Source: Panacagrimonas sp041603235 (GTDB lineage: Bacteria > Pseudomonadota > Gammaproteobacteria > Nevskiales > Nevskiaceae). From it: DNA of 64,000 nucleotides. Shown piece by piece: positions 1 to 7,847 of this stretch (its first letter is position 1; each line of letters starts with the position of its first letter). The DNA lies in contig JBFIES010000003.1 in assembly GCA_041603235.1 (NCBI GenBank), positions 1 through 64,000 on the forward strand, written 5' to 3'. The translations under genes and the position numbers were made by a program. The notes beneath the pieces are model-generated. The model was not told where the DNA came from. It was given only the letters and a program-made list of their open reading frames with translations, and did not search any database.

Positions 1-1
1 A

Positions 2-193
2 ACAGCAGAGGCTCGTAAGTGGCGGGGCTTTCCTTCAAAGGCAGTAGCGATTGCATCTGACGGTTGTGGCAATTACCTCGTTTTTCTACCAAGCACTACT
101 GGCGCAGCACTGCAAGACGCCGTTTATGTCTGGTGGCACGAGGGCGCAGAGCTTGAGCAGGTCGCAGAGAGTTTTGGGCAGTTACAAACATGA
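2..193 (+). CDS. SMI1/KNR4 (SUKH) family protein, C-terminal part
   Basis: The frame is open from the window edge to TGA at 191-193, giving the last 63 residues of a protein whose start lies outside. The run AIASDGCGNYLVFLP followed by VYVWWHEGAELEQVAESF matches the C-terminal part of SMI1/KNR4 (SUKH) domains as I remember them. SUKH proteins often act as immunity proteins against secreted or contact-dependent toxins, and they are frequently scattered without their toxin. No toxin is visible here. The assignment rests on the motif only. Confidence 0.6.
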   Translation, partial: TAEARKWRGFPSKAVAIASDGCGNYLVFLPSTTGAALQDAVYVWWHEGAELEQVAESFGQLQT

Positions 194-210
194 GCGGCTG
201 AGCGACCGGG

Positions 211-248
211 GACATAGGTAACAAAAAAGTCTGGAGACATGGGTAACA
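211..248 (+). repeat. Pair of 13-bp direct repeats, possible insertion-sequence end
   Basis: GACATAGGTAACA (211-223) and GACATGGGTAACA (236-248) are direct repeats with a 25-bp period and one mismatch, immediately behind the SUKH gene. Motifs of this kind occur at ends of IS481-like elements as I recall, but no transposase follows, so a solo IS end is only an inference. Confidence 0.3.
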
Positions 249-276
249 GTCACCGTCCGTCACCTGGCTCATCCGA

Positions 277-308
277 GCCGCTCACTTCGCCAAGGGGCGG
301 AAAGCGGC
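277..308 (+). repeat. Hairpin repeat, copy 1
   Basis: GCCGCT (277-282) pairs with AGCGGC (303-308) and CGCC (288-291) with GGCG (296-299). The 23-bp core 286-308 recurs at 1696-1718 with one mismatch. Both copies lie at or behind the 3' end of a plus-strand gene. There is no T-tract, so a Rho-independent terminator is not supported. Confidence 0.5.
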
Positions 309-432
309 AATCGCAATGTCTTGACTCGACAACGGGAAGCAGCCAAATTTGTGCCACGTCGATGGGGGCTCAGTACGCTTGGCATACCGAATCGAGAGCA
401 AGACGAGGACGGCATCAAATGGGAGACGTGCT

Positions 433-882
433 TTGAACAAGACTCTGGTTGTGACGTCGTCGCTTTGCTCGACCCTATTGTTGGCTGCTTGCGCGTCAAT
501 GTATGTCGCTCCGACCTCGGGTCCCACGGCGAAGCTTACTCTGTCACAGGTCGGGGCCGGAGTACGGGAAATAATGGTGGAGCGATCCTGCGATCACAAC
601 GACGTGGCTCAGACGAACGTTCCGATAGTTGTCCCAGCAGGCAAACCATTATTCGTCCAGCAGGGCGTCGACACACGTGGCCTCGCAATGAGCGTTTTCT
701 GTGTGAATGCCTACTTTTTCGACCCTGAGCCAGACGCAACGTATATCTCAGAATGGACGACCAATCATGTTTCCTGTGGGGTGCGGTTAATGAAGGTGCG
801 GGAGGACGGCTCTAAAGTTGACGTGACTAGCACGATCAGGCCGGCAGAACCGCTAATGTGCGATTGGGATTTCTTTGGGTAG
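433..882 (+). CDS. Putative lipoprotein, unknown function
   Basis: I chose the TTG at 433 because GGGAG lies at 421-425 and a type II signal peptide begins there: NKTL, a hydrophobic stretch, then lipobox L17-A18-A19-C20. The mature part (about 129 residues) has four further Cys residues and no motif I recognise. A longer frame from 349 exists, but its 28 N-terminal residues look non-coding. It stands alone, 240 bases after the SUKH fragment, in a stretch of small exported proteins. Predicted location is the cell envelope; orientation to inner or outer membrane is unknown. Confidence 0.6.
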   Translation: MNKTLVVTSSLCSTLLLAACASMYVAPTSGPTAKLTLSQVGAGVREIMVERSCDHNDVAQTNVPIVVPAGKPLFVQQGVDTRGLAMSVFCVNAYFFDPEPDATYISEWTTNHVSCGVRLMKVREDGSKVDVTSTIRPAEPLMCDWDFFG

Positions 883-1090
883 TTGCGTTCGCTGGCCGCA
901 TTGGAAGGTCGACTACTTCGGTGCCTTTGCCCCGGTGAGATTCCGGTCAGGGGCGGATTGCAGCCAAAAGACGACGGCATATGCGGGCCTGGAAGCGGCC
1001 ATAACAGCCTGTCTGATCCGCGAGTAGCCCCATCCTGCCAGTCGGGCCAGAATGGGACCTGCGAGGATCACCGTCAGTTGGGGTGCAGCC

Positions 1091-1690
1091 ATGTTGACTA
1101 TCGGCGTTCACGAATTCGAGCTTAGTCAAACGGTGTTCGACGCTCGTCTAGGTATCGACCAGCAAGGTTGGCGCGTCACTTGGAATATTGAGGTTCGGGG
1201 AGCCGAAAGAGAAATCGGCGAGTTAGCTTGGGAGCCGCACCTTTCTACTCATTGGGACCTCCGTCTTCCTAAGCCGGAGGCATTGGTCGGCTCCAGCGTA
1301 GGACCGCTGGAAGATCAAGACGAGGAACCGGTGTTCATGCTCTACCTCTTCGACCATGTCCCCGTCATTTCACCGACCGTACACTTTCTTGGACGCGACG
1401 GGGCGAAATTCCACGTTCGATTAGAGGGTGCGATTCCTAGCTGGGCGATTGAGCAACAAGGAGATCCGAAGGTACCGGTCGTCCTTGATTATTGGTTTCA
1501 TTTCGGCGGCGTTGTGGTCGATGAATTTCATGAAAGCAAGGCTCGAGAACGGCTAGATGCTGCCCTGGGCGATTCGAACTGGGATCACGTCGGTCAGAAA
1601 GGCTACCAGCACCACTACGCTTGGCGAGTACCGGATGCACCACCAGCGGTTCAATGCGCCGGACCTGCCTCTGGCAGGCTGGCCCGATAA
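1091..1690 (+). CDS. Hypothetical protein
   Basis: This is a 199-residue protein from ATG 1091 (an upstream ATG at 1052 in the same frame is possible). It has no signal peptide or membrane segment, is acidic and rich in aromatic residues, and ends with a DYWFHFGGVVVDEFHESKARE stretch. Its last 20 or so residues run into low-quality sequence and the stop (1688-1690) abuts the second copy of the hairpin repeat, so the C-terminus may have been altered by rearrangement. No family recognised. Immunity-type function is conceivable from the SUKH neighbour but unsupported. Confidence 0.5.
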   Translation: MLTIGVHEFELSQTVFDARLGIDQQGWRVTWNIEVRGAEREIGELAWEPHLSTHWDLRLPKPEALVGSSVGPLEDQDEEPVFMLYLFDHVPVISPTVHFLGRDGAKFHVRLEGAIPSWAIEQQGDPKVPVVLDYWFHFGGVVVDEFHESKARERLDAALGDSNWDHVGQKGYQHHYAWRVPDAPPAVQCAGPASGRLAR

Positions 1691-1695
1691 CTTAT

Positions 1696-1718
1696 TTCGC
1701 CATGGGGCGGAAAGCGGC
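1696..1718 (+). repeat. Hairpin repeat, copy 2
   Basis: This is the second copy of the 23-bp core at 286-308, with one mismatch in the loop. CGCC (1698-1701) can pair with GGCG (1706-1709). TAAC before and GTTA after the copy are also complementary. Confidence 0.5.
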
Positions 1719-1814
1719 GTTAAGATTTCGCCATCGACTCGCTTGTAAGCAGTCTTGCCGCTGCGTACTCATTGTCGGGAGAACTGCAACCTACAGTGGA
1801 CTGTCAGACTGCGA

Positions 1815-2255
1815 CTAGCAGGGCTCGCTAACTAATTCGCCATTTTCAGTATTTTTGGCGGTGAAGTTGAACCGCATGCCTTTTTCTTTCATTTCGACAA
1901 AATACTTATTGCCGGCCAAAACATTCACCATGATGCAGCCGCTGGCCGAAAAGGAACCATCTATAAATTTGAGGTTCAATTGCCTCCTCCCTGGCTCGAG
2001 AAATACTTCCACAGGGTACCCGTGAAAGAAATTTATCGGCACTTCTTTGCGATCAACTGCGACGATCTTAATATGGGACTCAAAGTCTTGGACAAACCAG
2101 TTTTGGGATCCTGAGTCAGTAACTACATGCGCCAACTGCGATGATGGGTCACTTCTTTGCGTTCTACTATCAATATAGGCGGAATTGCCCGCGCAACCTG
2201 CAATTACGAGAACAGTCAATGTCACGTAACCGAAATAGGAAGTACATTGGCGCAT
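1815..2255 (-). CDS. Small lipoprotein, unknown function
   Basis: 146 residues starting at ATG 2255, with a type II signal peptide ending in lipobox I18-A19-G20-C21, then GNSAYIDS. The mature domain is about 125 residues and not recognised. The first mature residues resemble those encoded by the broken gene just upstream (CAGSSAYTD), so the two look like tandem paralogues in one transcription unit, 20 bases apart. Probably an envelope protein. Confidence 0.6.
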   Translation of the reverse strand: MRQCTSYFGYVTLTVLVIAGCAGNSAYIDSRTQRSDPSSQLAHVVTDSGSQNWFVQDFESHIKIVAVDRKEVPINFFHGYPVEVFLEPGRRQLNLKFIDGSFSASGCIMVNVLAGNKYFVEMKEKGMRFNFTAKNTENGELVSEPC

Positions 2256-2275
2256 TGTCTGTCCCCAAAAATGAG

Positions 2276-2436
2276 CTATTCGCCGTTCATTACCTTGTTC
2301 GAAACCAGATACGCCAAGTCTGCCGACATGGGCGCACCACGCCCGTCCACGTCAGTATAAGCTGAACTTCCCGCGCATCCTGTCATCGCCATTGTCAGCA
2401 GCAATGGGACAAGAAGAATTTTGCTGTCTGCTTCAT
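2276..2436 (-). pseudogene. Short lipoprotein gene with single-base frameshift
   Basis: Reading from ATG 2436 gives MKQTAK and then a premature stop. Adding one A to the AAAA tract at about 2419-2422 restores a 53-residue lipoprotein: KILLVPLLLTMAMTGCAGSS, then YTDVDGRGAPM, ending in MNGE before TAG at 2276-2278. The lipobox (TGC) and the AGSSAY start of the mature part match the paralogue downstream. Length 161 bases is one short of 54 codons. It is either a recent pseudogene, a slippage-controlled gene or a sequencing error in a homopolymer. Confidence 0.55.
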
Positions 2437-2728
2437 CTTCACTTCCCCAGAATTTGAGTATCAGCAGGTGTGTAGAGCCATGAAGGCATATTGCTTCACC
2501 AGACCAGGCTGCACTAGCCCTCGTTCTTTCCTTCGGAAAGGCCCTGATTTATCAAATAAAATTTCATGCAAGCGATCAACCGTCCGCGCTTTGGATGCCG
2601 GCTATCCTCGAGATAGTTTCCGCGGATTCTCGGGTGCGGTAGCCTACGGCTGAAGGTTGTCACTAAGGCCATCAATTGATACTCGGTATTGTGCTCTGAA
2701 AGCTAAACAATGAAATGGGGGGAAGGGC

Positions 2729-3277
2729 ATGGGAATGGTTGCAATTTTGCGCAAGGGATTGGGAGTAGGCCTCCCTGTGATTCTTTGCACAGGATGCGTC
2801 GCTAAATATTCTGCTCCAATCCCTCAAGGATCCCAGGCGCTTGCTGAGGTGAGGGTGTTCGCCAATCACTTTCACACCACGGGGTGGTTTGTATCGTCTA
2901 CTGGGTCGTGTTCAGGCTCCCAGGTAATCGGCGCAGTCAACAGAAACAGTCTGGGAAAAGCTATTTCCGATGCGCCACCTAAACTTGGGATGCCAAAGGT
3001 GACGGGGCAATTTCTTTCCGATGAAAGCTTTGCAGAGATAGCTGTCGTCCCTGACCGAAAAAATATCATTACTGCGAATGTTGTCGTGGGTACGAGCTTT
3101 TGTCATTTTTCGGCTGCATTTGTCCCAGAGTCTGGCGGAAAATATGAAATTGCATCGATATATGATCGCGGTAGATGTGGTTTGAGGGTATTCAAACTTG
3201 AGCAGCAGTCTGCGAATGGCTGGGCTCGCGTCGAAGATTCCTCTGCAACTGTTCAACGGCCTGCATGCAAGCCATAA
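2729..3277 (+). CDS. Putative lipoprotein, unknown function
   Basis: 182 residues, preceded by a GGGGGGAAGG ribosome binding site at about 2716-2726. ATG 2735 is an alternative start. The N-terminus has Arg-Lys, a hydrophobic core and a Cys at position 23 after L-C-T-G, an atypical lipobox with Cys at -3. The mature part carries several Cys residues (CSGSQVIGAV, FCHFSAAF, RCGLRVF, PACKP). No family recognised. It lies in an AT-richer island of orphan envelope proteins, as if acquired horizontally. Confidence 0.6.
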   Translation: MGMVAILRKGLGVGLPVILCTGCVAKYSAPIPQGSQALAEVRVFANHFHTTGWFVSSTGSCSGSQVIGAVNRNSLGKAISDAPPKLGMPKVTGQFLSDESFAEIAVVPDRKNIITANVVVGTSFCHFSAAFVPESGGKYEIASIYDRGRCGLRVFKLEQQSANGWARVEDSSATVQRPACKP

Positions 3278-3528
3278 ACGTATGTGCGTATACACCTGAC
3301 GCAGGTCCGGAAGTTCTCAATTCGATCTGACCCCTCCAGCGTGGGATTACAGCTATAGCCCTGGAAATGGCGACGCTTCTCTCGATGGCTCTTGCACGAT
3401 CAACCATCGTCCGGTTTCTTCTACTGCTCTCTGCCCTTTGCAACTTCGGATTTGGCTCGCTTGACCTGAGGGCTGATTTTCGGACCAATTGACTCTTAAG
3501 ATTCGGACACCCGCACTGCGAGGAGCAC

Positions 3529-3588
3529 ATGAAGAAAGCCCGATTTACTGATGAGCAGATGGTTCGGCCGGCCAGAGCCCAGGCGTGA
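3529..3588 (+). pseudogene. IS3-family orfA, N-terminal remnant
   Basis: ATG 3529 is preceded by GAGGAG and encodes MKKARFTDEQMV, the usual beginning of IS3-family OrfA proteins (helix-turn-helix of the transposase). Similarity then ends and a TGA follows after 19 codons. Only this remnant is present; no orfB or inverted repeats were found nearby. It marks past transposition and deletion. Confidence 0.55.
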
Positions 3589-3772
3589 TCGTCGCCACAG
3601 AGAACGGGGCCTTCGAGCCGACCGTCGGCAATTCCGCCGGGAATTGGCCTTCCCTATAGCGGACATCGGCTAATGACAGCAATGACGCGAGAACCAGCCA
3701 TTAGCTCATGGCCGCTTTCAGTCGGTGAGATCGACAGTTCTGGTGGCCGCTAAGAGCCCATCCCGGCGGAAA

Positions 3773-3794
3773 GGGCGGGCTGCCCGGCCCGCCC
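3773..3794 (-). terminator. GC-rich hairpin behind a minus-strand gene
   Basis: GGGCGGGC (3773-3780) pairs with GCCCGCCC (3787-3794). On the minus strand it is followed by TTTCC. A relative of this hairpin lies at 5284-5305, also behind a minus-strand gene. Confidence 0.4.
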
Positions 3795-3967
3795 CTAATC
3801 TGATTTTCGTCTACGGCGCCTTGCTGGTCAAATTGGATGTGAGCGCGCAGTTGTCACCGTGGACAGCACGATGATCGAGCATCAAGCGAAGAACCGATGC
3901 CCTGGGAAACAGGGCGCCGGATCATCTTTGTTTTTTGGCGTCAGGAACCTGTCGCAGGAGACCCGCG

Positions 3968-4216
3968 TCAGCTTTTGCCCCACGGCTTGTCAGGCACCAG
4001 GGTCATCACCGCCTCGCCCAGGCGGTCGTAGGTTTTCTCCGTGGTGACGATCGTCCAGTCCGAGAGTTTGTCTTTCTTGTTGAACTCCATCAGCACTTGG
4101 GGTTCGCCGGTAAGCGCGCACGCCTCCACGGCTGCGGAAAAGGCCTCGCTTTTCTTCAGGAATCTGGAGTCGCGCTTGGACGAGATCTTGTAAGTACGAG
4201 TGTGGTTAAGTTTCAT
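3968..4216 (-). CDS. Small hypothetical protein
   Basis: From ATG 4216 the product is 82 residues (MKLNHTRTYKIS..., ending DKPWGKS), basic and Lys-rich, without signal peptide. An upstream ATG at 4339 would add 41 residues but would overlap the neighbouring Sel1-type gene, so I prefer 4216; neither has a good ribosome binding site. No family recognised. It lies about 100 bases behind the Sel1-type gene on the same strand. Confidence 0.4.
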   Translation of the reverse strand: MKLNHTRTYKISSKRDSRFLKKSEAFSAAVEACALTGEPQVLMEFNKKDKLSDWTIVTTEKTYDRLGEAVMTLVPDKPWGKS

Positions 4217-4322
4217 GGGACACCATTGGTTGGGGATGTCCAAGATCGGTATCCATGTGCAGGGGATTTCTGCGCGGAACCCACGCGGTGCCATTTTTTT
4301 CGAACGGCCTGCAGAATGGGGA

Positions 4323-5174
4323 TCAACAACTACCGGCATCCCACGTCATCTGGTTAGTAAACGGGTCTACCCTGGCCGGGGCTTCAAATTGCACGCGACG
4401 GCCGTCGTCATAGGTGCGATAACAATTACCGTTATTGCAATTCGTGTTGCAGGACACGACGCCCGGCCGCTTGACGGGAGCGGGCGGAAATGGCGAGGTG
4501 TGTTGAGAATTCTCGACCTGGGCCTCCAGATCCTCGACCTTCCCTCTACAAGCGACACTAGTTAATCCTGTGCATCGCCCTGCCCAAAGGCGGGCTTTTG
4601 GAAGTGACTTTTCGAAGGTGCCGCCCTTCGTGTATTGAACAACCATGTAGAACGGGACAGTGAAGTGGCCCTGTTTCCATGCTAGTTCAAAGTAGCGCTC
4701 CGCCTCTGAAATGTTCTTTTCCAGATGCAGGCCTACTGAGTAGGCGATGCCCAAGTCATTGGAGCAGATAGCATGTCCCATTTCGCTACATTGATTCAGC
4801 AGAGAGACCCCGCGAGCTACATCCTTCGATACGAGTTTGCCATACAGATTCGCCGAGCCGAGTCGGTGCAGGCCCCAGGTGTAGTTCTGAGCGGCAGCTT
4901 TCTCATACCATTGGATTGCTGTTGAGTTGTTCGCTTCGCCTTCGCCACCTGAGCGAAGATAGTCGCCATATTCGACTTGGGCTTCCGCATTTCCGCTTTC
5001 CGCCGCCCGCTTCATCTCCAAGAGCCTTTCAGGTGCAATCGCAGACTTGGCTTGAACCGAAGTCAAGCTAACTAAGAAGATCGCGCAGCAAATCACTGCG
5101 AGTCCTGCGCCGCGCCTTGATGACGCGTGGATTTTGCGTCCGGCGGAAAGAATCAATCTGTTTCTCATGGTCAC
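4323..5174 (-). CDS. Exported Sel1-like repeat protein
   Basis: 283 residues. The N-terminus has Arg-rich residues and a hydrophobic segment ending in VQA, a signal peptide. Then several Sel1-type repeats of about 36 residues follow: AESGNAEAQVEYGDYLRSGG, WYEKAAAQNYTWGLHRLG, LLNQCSEMGHAICSNDLG, YFELAWKQGHFTVPFY. The C-terminal 60 residues are Pro- and Cys-rich (CNTNCNNGNCYRTYDDGRR) and end in Cys. Sel1 repeats form alpha-solenoids that mediate protein contacts. Likely periplasmic; partner unknown. Confidence 0.75.
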   Translation of the reverse strand: MTMRNRLILSAGRKIHASSRRGAGLAVICCAIFLVSLTSVQAKSAIAPERLLEMKRAAESGNAEAQVEYGDYLRSGGEGEANNSTAIQWYEKAAAQNYTWGLHRLGSANLYGKLVSKDVARGVSLLNQCSEMGHAICSNDLGIAYSVGLHLEKNISEAERYFELAWKQGHFTVPFYMVVQYTKGGTFEKSLPKARLWAGRCTGLTSVACRGKVEDLEAQVENSQHTSPFPPAPVKRPGVVSCNTNCNNGNCYRTYDDGRRVQFEAPARVDPFTNQMTWDAGSC

Positions 5175-5283
5175 CCCAACTTAGTCCAAAATAATTTTTC
5201 CATGCCGCACTGCCTCCGAATATCCTTTTACGGCGCTAAATCTGAAGGTGCTTGTCGCAGCTACGAGCCGGTCCTAGCGACAA

Positions 5284-5305
5284 GGGCGGGCTAACCGGAC
5301 CGCCC
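5284..5305 (-). terminator. GC-rich hairpin between minus-strand genes
   Basis: GGGCGG (5284-5289) pairs with CCGCCC (5300-5305). Loop and flanks resemble the hairpin at 3773-3794 (shared AAGGGCGGGCT...CCGGnCCGCCC). It sits behind the 5410-5928 gene on the minus strand. Confidence 0.35.
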
Positions 5306-5409
5306 AGGCTTGATATCCCTCGGGGCGGCAAGGCAGCCATTTTGGATTTGTTCTGTCGATCGGTTTGAATGCCATTTGGTGGTCAGATTGTGTGCGCGCG
5401 GCCCATTGC

Positions 5410-5928
5410 TCATCGCGCTTTCAGGCCCGCCGCGGCTCGCGCAACAAATGGGGCAGCGCCCCTGAAGTCGATGGTGACATCGGTGATCGTCGTCGCCTTT
5501 GGATGGCCCACGCGCATCACGACTGGGCCGTCGACCTTGACGAACTCGCGAACCATGTCGGTGTTCTCGATCTTGTATACGAACGCGCCTGGCAATCCTG
5601 GATTAGGACCGCCACATTGCAGGAATGAGCTGGCTTCCTCCTGCGAGCCCGGCATTGTGATCTTCGGGAGCACAACGACGCCGAGGCTGTACTCGCCGAA
5701 ACTGCAGGGGATCGCGACCGACATGGACCACCCGCACAAACCCAATTTTTCGTGACATGAGTGATTGACGATTTCGACCACGTCCTTGGCTCCGGTTGAT
5801 GCCGGGCCAAACGAGATATGCATCTTGTGTTCCGCGACGAACGCATATTGCCAATCCCCCGCGTGCGCGGTTGTCGCGATCATCCACGCTGCAAACATGA
5901 CGCCGAAGCCTTTAAGAATGCGGTCCAT
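5410..5928 (-). CDS. Secreted protein, unknown function
   Basis: I start at ATG 5928 because GAGGGG lies just before it; an in-frame ATG at 5955 is weaker. The product is 172 residues with a signal peptide (MDRILKGFGVMFAAWMIATT, then AHA and the cleavage site). The mature part starts GDWQYAFVAEHKM and contains three Cys (NHSCHEKLGLCGW, PCSFGEY) that may form disulfides. No family recognised. Monocistronic as far as visible. Confidence 0.6.
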   Translation of the reverse strand: MDRILKGFGVMFAAWMIATTAHAGDWQYAFVAEHKMHISFGPASTGAKDVVEIVNHSCHEKLGLCGWSMSVAIPCSFGEYSLGVVVLPKITMPGSQEEASSFLQCGGPNPGLPGAFVYKIENTDMVREFVKVDGPVVMRVGHPKATTITDVTIDFRGAAPFVARAAAGLKAR

Positions 5929-6047
5929 TTTTTCCCCTCTAATCAGTTGTTCCATCAGCGCCGAGATTCAGCGCGTTCTCACAGAAGCTGTTTTGCAAGT
6001 CGGGCGACCCCCACACCTCATCTAGAACTCGATTCCGAGTGATCAAA

Positions 6048-7031
6048 TCAATCGAACGATGATGAGTACGAATCAAACGAAGAAGAGTGGTCGTCGAATC
6101 CACTGGACGAGTAATCGTTCATCCCGCTGCCATACGTGCTGTCCGCCAAATCCGTCCCGCCGGAATACAGGCCACCGGGCCAGTGGCTTTCCGAGCGGTC
6201 CTCCCCATACGCATTTCCCGCAATATCGACCCCTCCGACCATGGGAAAGCCAGTGGCCGGATTGATGTCTTGGGAGTCTGAGATGCCAGTGCGGCGTCCC
6301 CAGAGCTCCTCATAGTCATAGGGGTCGCTAGGTTCCTTGTGCGAGGTTGAGCCGGCGCTATAGGCTCCGCTGGTCAACATGGTGCCCATTTCTTCGAAGG
6401 CGCCGAATACAAACAGCATGATCAATCGCGGGAGCACCAGCAGTTCCGCGCCCGCAATCAGTAGCACGATGCTGCCCAACGCTTTGGCGACCACACCCAG
6501 GGAAAGAAGGGCGGGCACGAGGGTGAGTGCCAACGCGATGCAGACCACGCTCCAGTTCATGCTGAAGATGGGGACGGTCGGATGTTCGGCAGCCCAAGGG
6601 TTGTCATCCGTCTTTGCCCAGATCCCATCGTGCGCGATCTGGTTGGCGCCGACATACAACAGGGGAACGCAGACAAGGACGCCGGCCACGAGCAGGAATC
6701 CGTAAGCATCTGGATGCATCTGTTGCGCAGCAGCAATGACCAGCACGCCGACGGGCATCAGCGTGCTGAGGCCGAGTCGCACGCGAGTCCAGAGCCTTAC
6801 TGAACTTCGGTGACGAAGCAGGAACAGCGCGCTGCCCAGATAGCCCGACATCATGACGACGCCTGACGCGAACCAATCCTGGCCGAACCCGGTTCCGAGT
6901 GTTCGTGAGATGTACTCGGCGGCCATCGCAGGGGCCACGATGGCAATCACGCCGAGCAGAACGGTGGCCGCCAGGGATCCGGGCGTTGCTTTTGCCACAG
7001 CCCTCGCTTTGGCAATCGTATGACTGAACAC
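6048..7031 (-). CDS. Polytopic membrane protein with Ser/Asp-rich tail
   Basis: GTG 7031 has GGAGGAGG about 7 bases upstream and is a better start than the ATG at 7187. The 327-residue protein has about six hydrophobic segments in its first 230 residues (for example TVLLGVIAIVAPAMA, VGVLVIAAAQQ, LLVAGVLVCVPLLYVG, SIVLLIAGAELLVL). A hydrophilic tail of about 90 residues follows, turning into Ser/Asp/Tyr-rich low complexity (NDYSSSGFDDHSSSFDSYSSSFD is split by Gly and His). Topology, not family, is what can be said. It is divergent from the XRE-type regulator at 7264. Confidence 0.65.
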   Translation of the reverse strand: MFSHTIAKARAVAKATPGSLAATVLLGVIAIVAPAMAAEYISRTLGTGFGQDWFASGVVMMSGYLGSALFLLRHRSSVRLWTRVRLGLSTLMPVGVLVIAAAQQMHPDAYGFLLVAGVLVCVPLLYVGANQIAHDGIWAKTDDNPWAAEHPTVPIFSMNWSVVCIALALTLVPALLSLGVVAKALGSIVLLIAGAELLVLPRLIMLFVFGAFEEMGTMLTSGAYSAGSTSHKEPSDPYDYEELWGRRTGISDSQDINPATGFPMVGGVDIAGNAYGEDRSESHWPGGLYSGGTDLADSTYGSGMNDYSSSGFDDHSSSFDSYSSSFD

Positions 7032-7238
7032 TGACTTTCCTCCTCCGGACGGACCCGAATAACGTGTAGACAAACTGGGCGCACGTTTCCTGTGGGCGAC
7101 TGAGCTAAGGAAAATCAGGTGTCCAGATTCGGGGCCTTCGTTTTTTGCCTGCGGACCAACACCGCAAGCTTTTGGCAGTAGCTGCAAGTATATCAGCTAA
7201 TAACGATAATTTATACGGTTCACGGGTTAGACCAATTC

Positions 7239-7263
7239 GCCGGAGAGAAGGAAGCTCTCCGGC
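7239..7263 (+). promoter_or_regulatory. Hairpin enclosing the ribosome binding site of the XRE gene
   Basis: GCCGGAGAG (7239-7247) and CTCTCCGGC (7255-7263) form a perfect 9-bp stem. The 7-base loop AAGGAAG contains the Shine-Dalgarno sequence, and the ATG at 7264 follows the stem directly. It can act as an RNA switch or as a DNA operator dyad. Confidence 0.6.
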
Positions 7264-7506
7264 ATGCCAAGCCAAACCAAATCATTGTCGTTGCGCGAGT
7301 TTTTCGGGCGTAACTTGCGACTGGAACGCACCCGGGCGGATCTCACTCAGGAACAGCTCGCCGGCCTGGTGGGCACCTCACAGGGTCACCTCAGCGAGAT
7401 TGAGCGCGGAGCAGCCTGGGCTTCCCTGGAAATGGTGGAAAGAGTGGCTAAGGCGCTCAAGATCAGGCCCGCGGTTTTGTTCGACGAAACGCTGGGGCGT
7501 CGCTGA
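7264..7506 (+). CDS. XRE-family helix-turn-helix regulator
   Basis: 80 residues, close to a single Cro/cI-type HTH domain. Helices LREFFGRNLRLERTR, LTQEQLAGLVGTSQGHLSEI and the following ERG, then LEMVERVAKALKI and PAVLF, are standard for the family. It is a DNA-binding regulator, possibly autoregulated through the dyad overlapping its translation start. It is divergent from the membrane protein at 6048-7031, which it may control (inference). Confidence 0.85.
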   Translation: MPSQTKSLSLREFFGRNLRLERTRADLTQEQLAGLVGTSQGHLSEIERGAAWASLEMVERVAKALKIRPAVLFDETLGRR

Positions 7507-7550
7507 TCTAAATCTTGGAGATCGGTCTGTAATTCGGGATTAAGCGCTAG

Positions 7551-7847
7551 AGGTACGCAGACTGGCTCAAAAGAGAGGGTATTGATTCGCTAGTTCTAAC
7601 GCGGGACGTAGGCGACGATGACGCACGGCCTGGAGTTCGCGTGGCGACTATGCATAGGGTGAAAGGGTTGGAATTCGACGCAGTTCTGATTGCTGGATAC
7701 CAGGGCGCCGAGCGCTATGCCGAGATGTTTTCGGCTGATGGCGATGCAGGAGTTCTTGTCGACACGCTCACAAGTGAGCGCTCCCTGTTGCATGTAGCAG
7801 CTACACGAGCAAAAAGGGCACTTATTGTTTCCACTTTGGGTCCGTAA
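7551..7847 (+). pseudogene. UvrD/Rep-type helicase, C-terminal relic
   Basis: The frame following TAG at 7548-7550 encodes about 98 residues: DWLKREGIDSLVLTR, then VRVATMHRVKGLEFDAV and LLHVAATRAKRALIV before the stop. These are the last helicase motifs (V and VI) of superfamily 1 UvrD/PcrA proteins, which number about 700 residues. The Walker A half is absent and no ribosome binding site is evident, so this is a truncated remnant. Confidence 0.75.

Larger units (their letters stand above)
3278..3967. other. Gene-poor stretch with IS relic
   Basis: No intact gene seen. It holds the first codons of an IS3-type transposase (3529-3588) and a GC-rich hairpin (3773-3794). The remaining open frames are short and lack ribosome binding sites. 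Confidence 0.5.

Noticed and set aside
3935..4357. 140-codon plus-strand ORF
   Set aside because: Antisense to the 3968-4216 and 4323-5174 genes; Arg- and Pro-rich composition typical of a shadow frame.
193..6050. Integron gene-cassette array (small orphan genes, hairpins at gene ends)
   Set aside because: No integrase of the IntI type and no site with the paired RYYYAAC/GTTRRRY boxes of attC could be found; genes lie on both strands.
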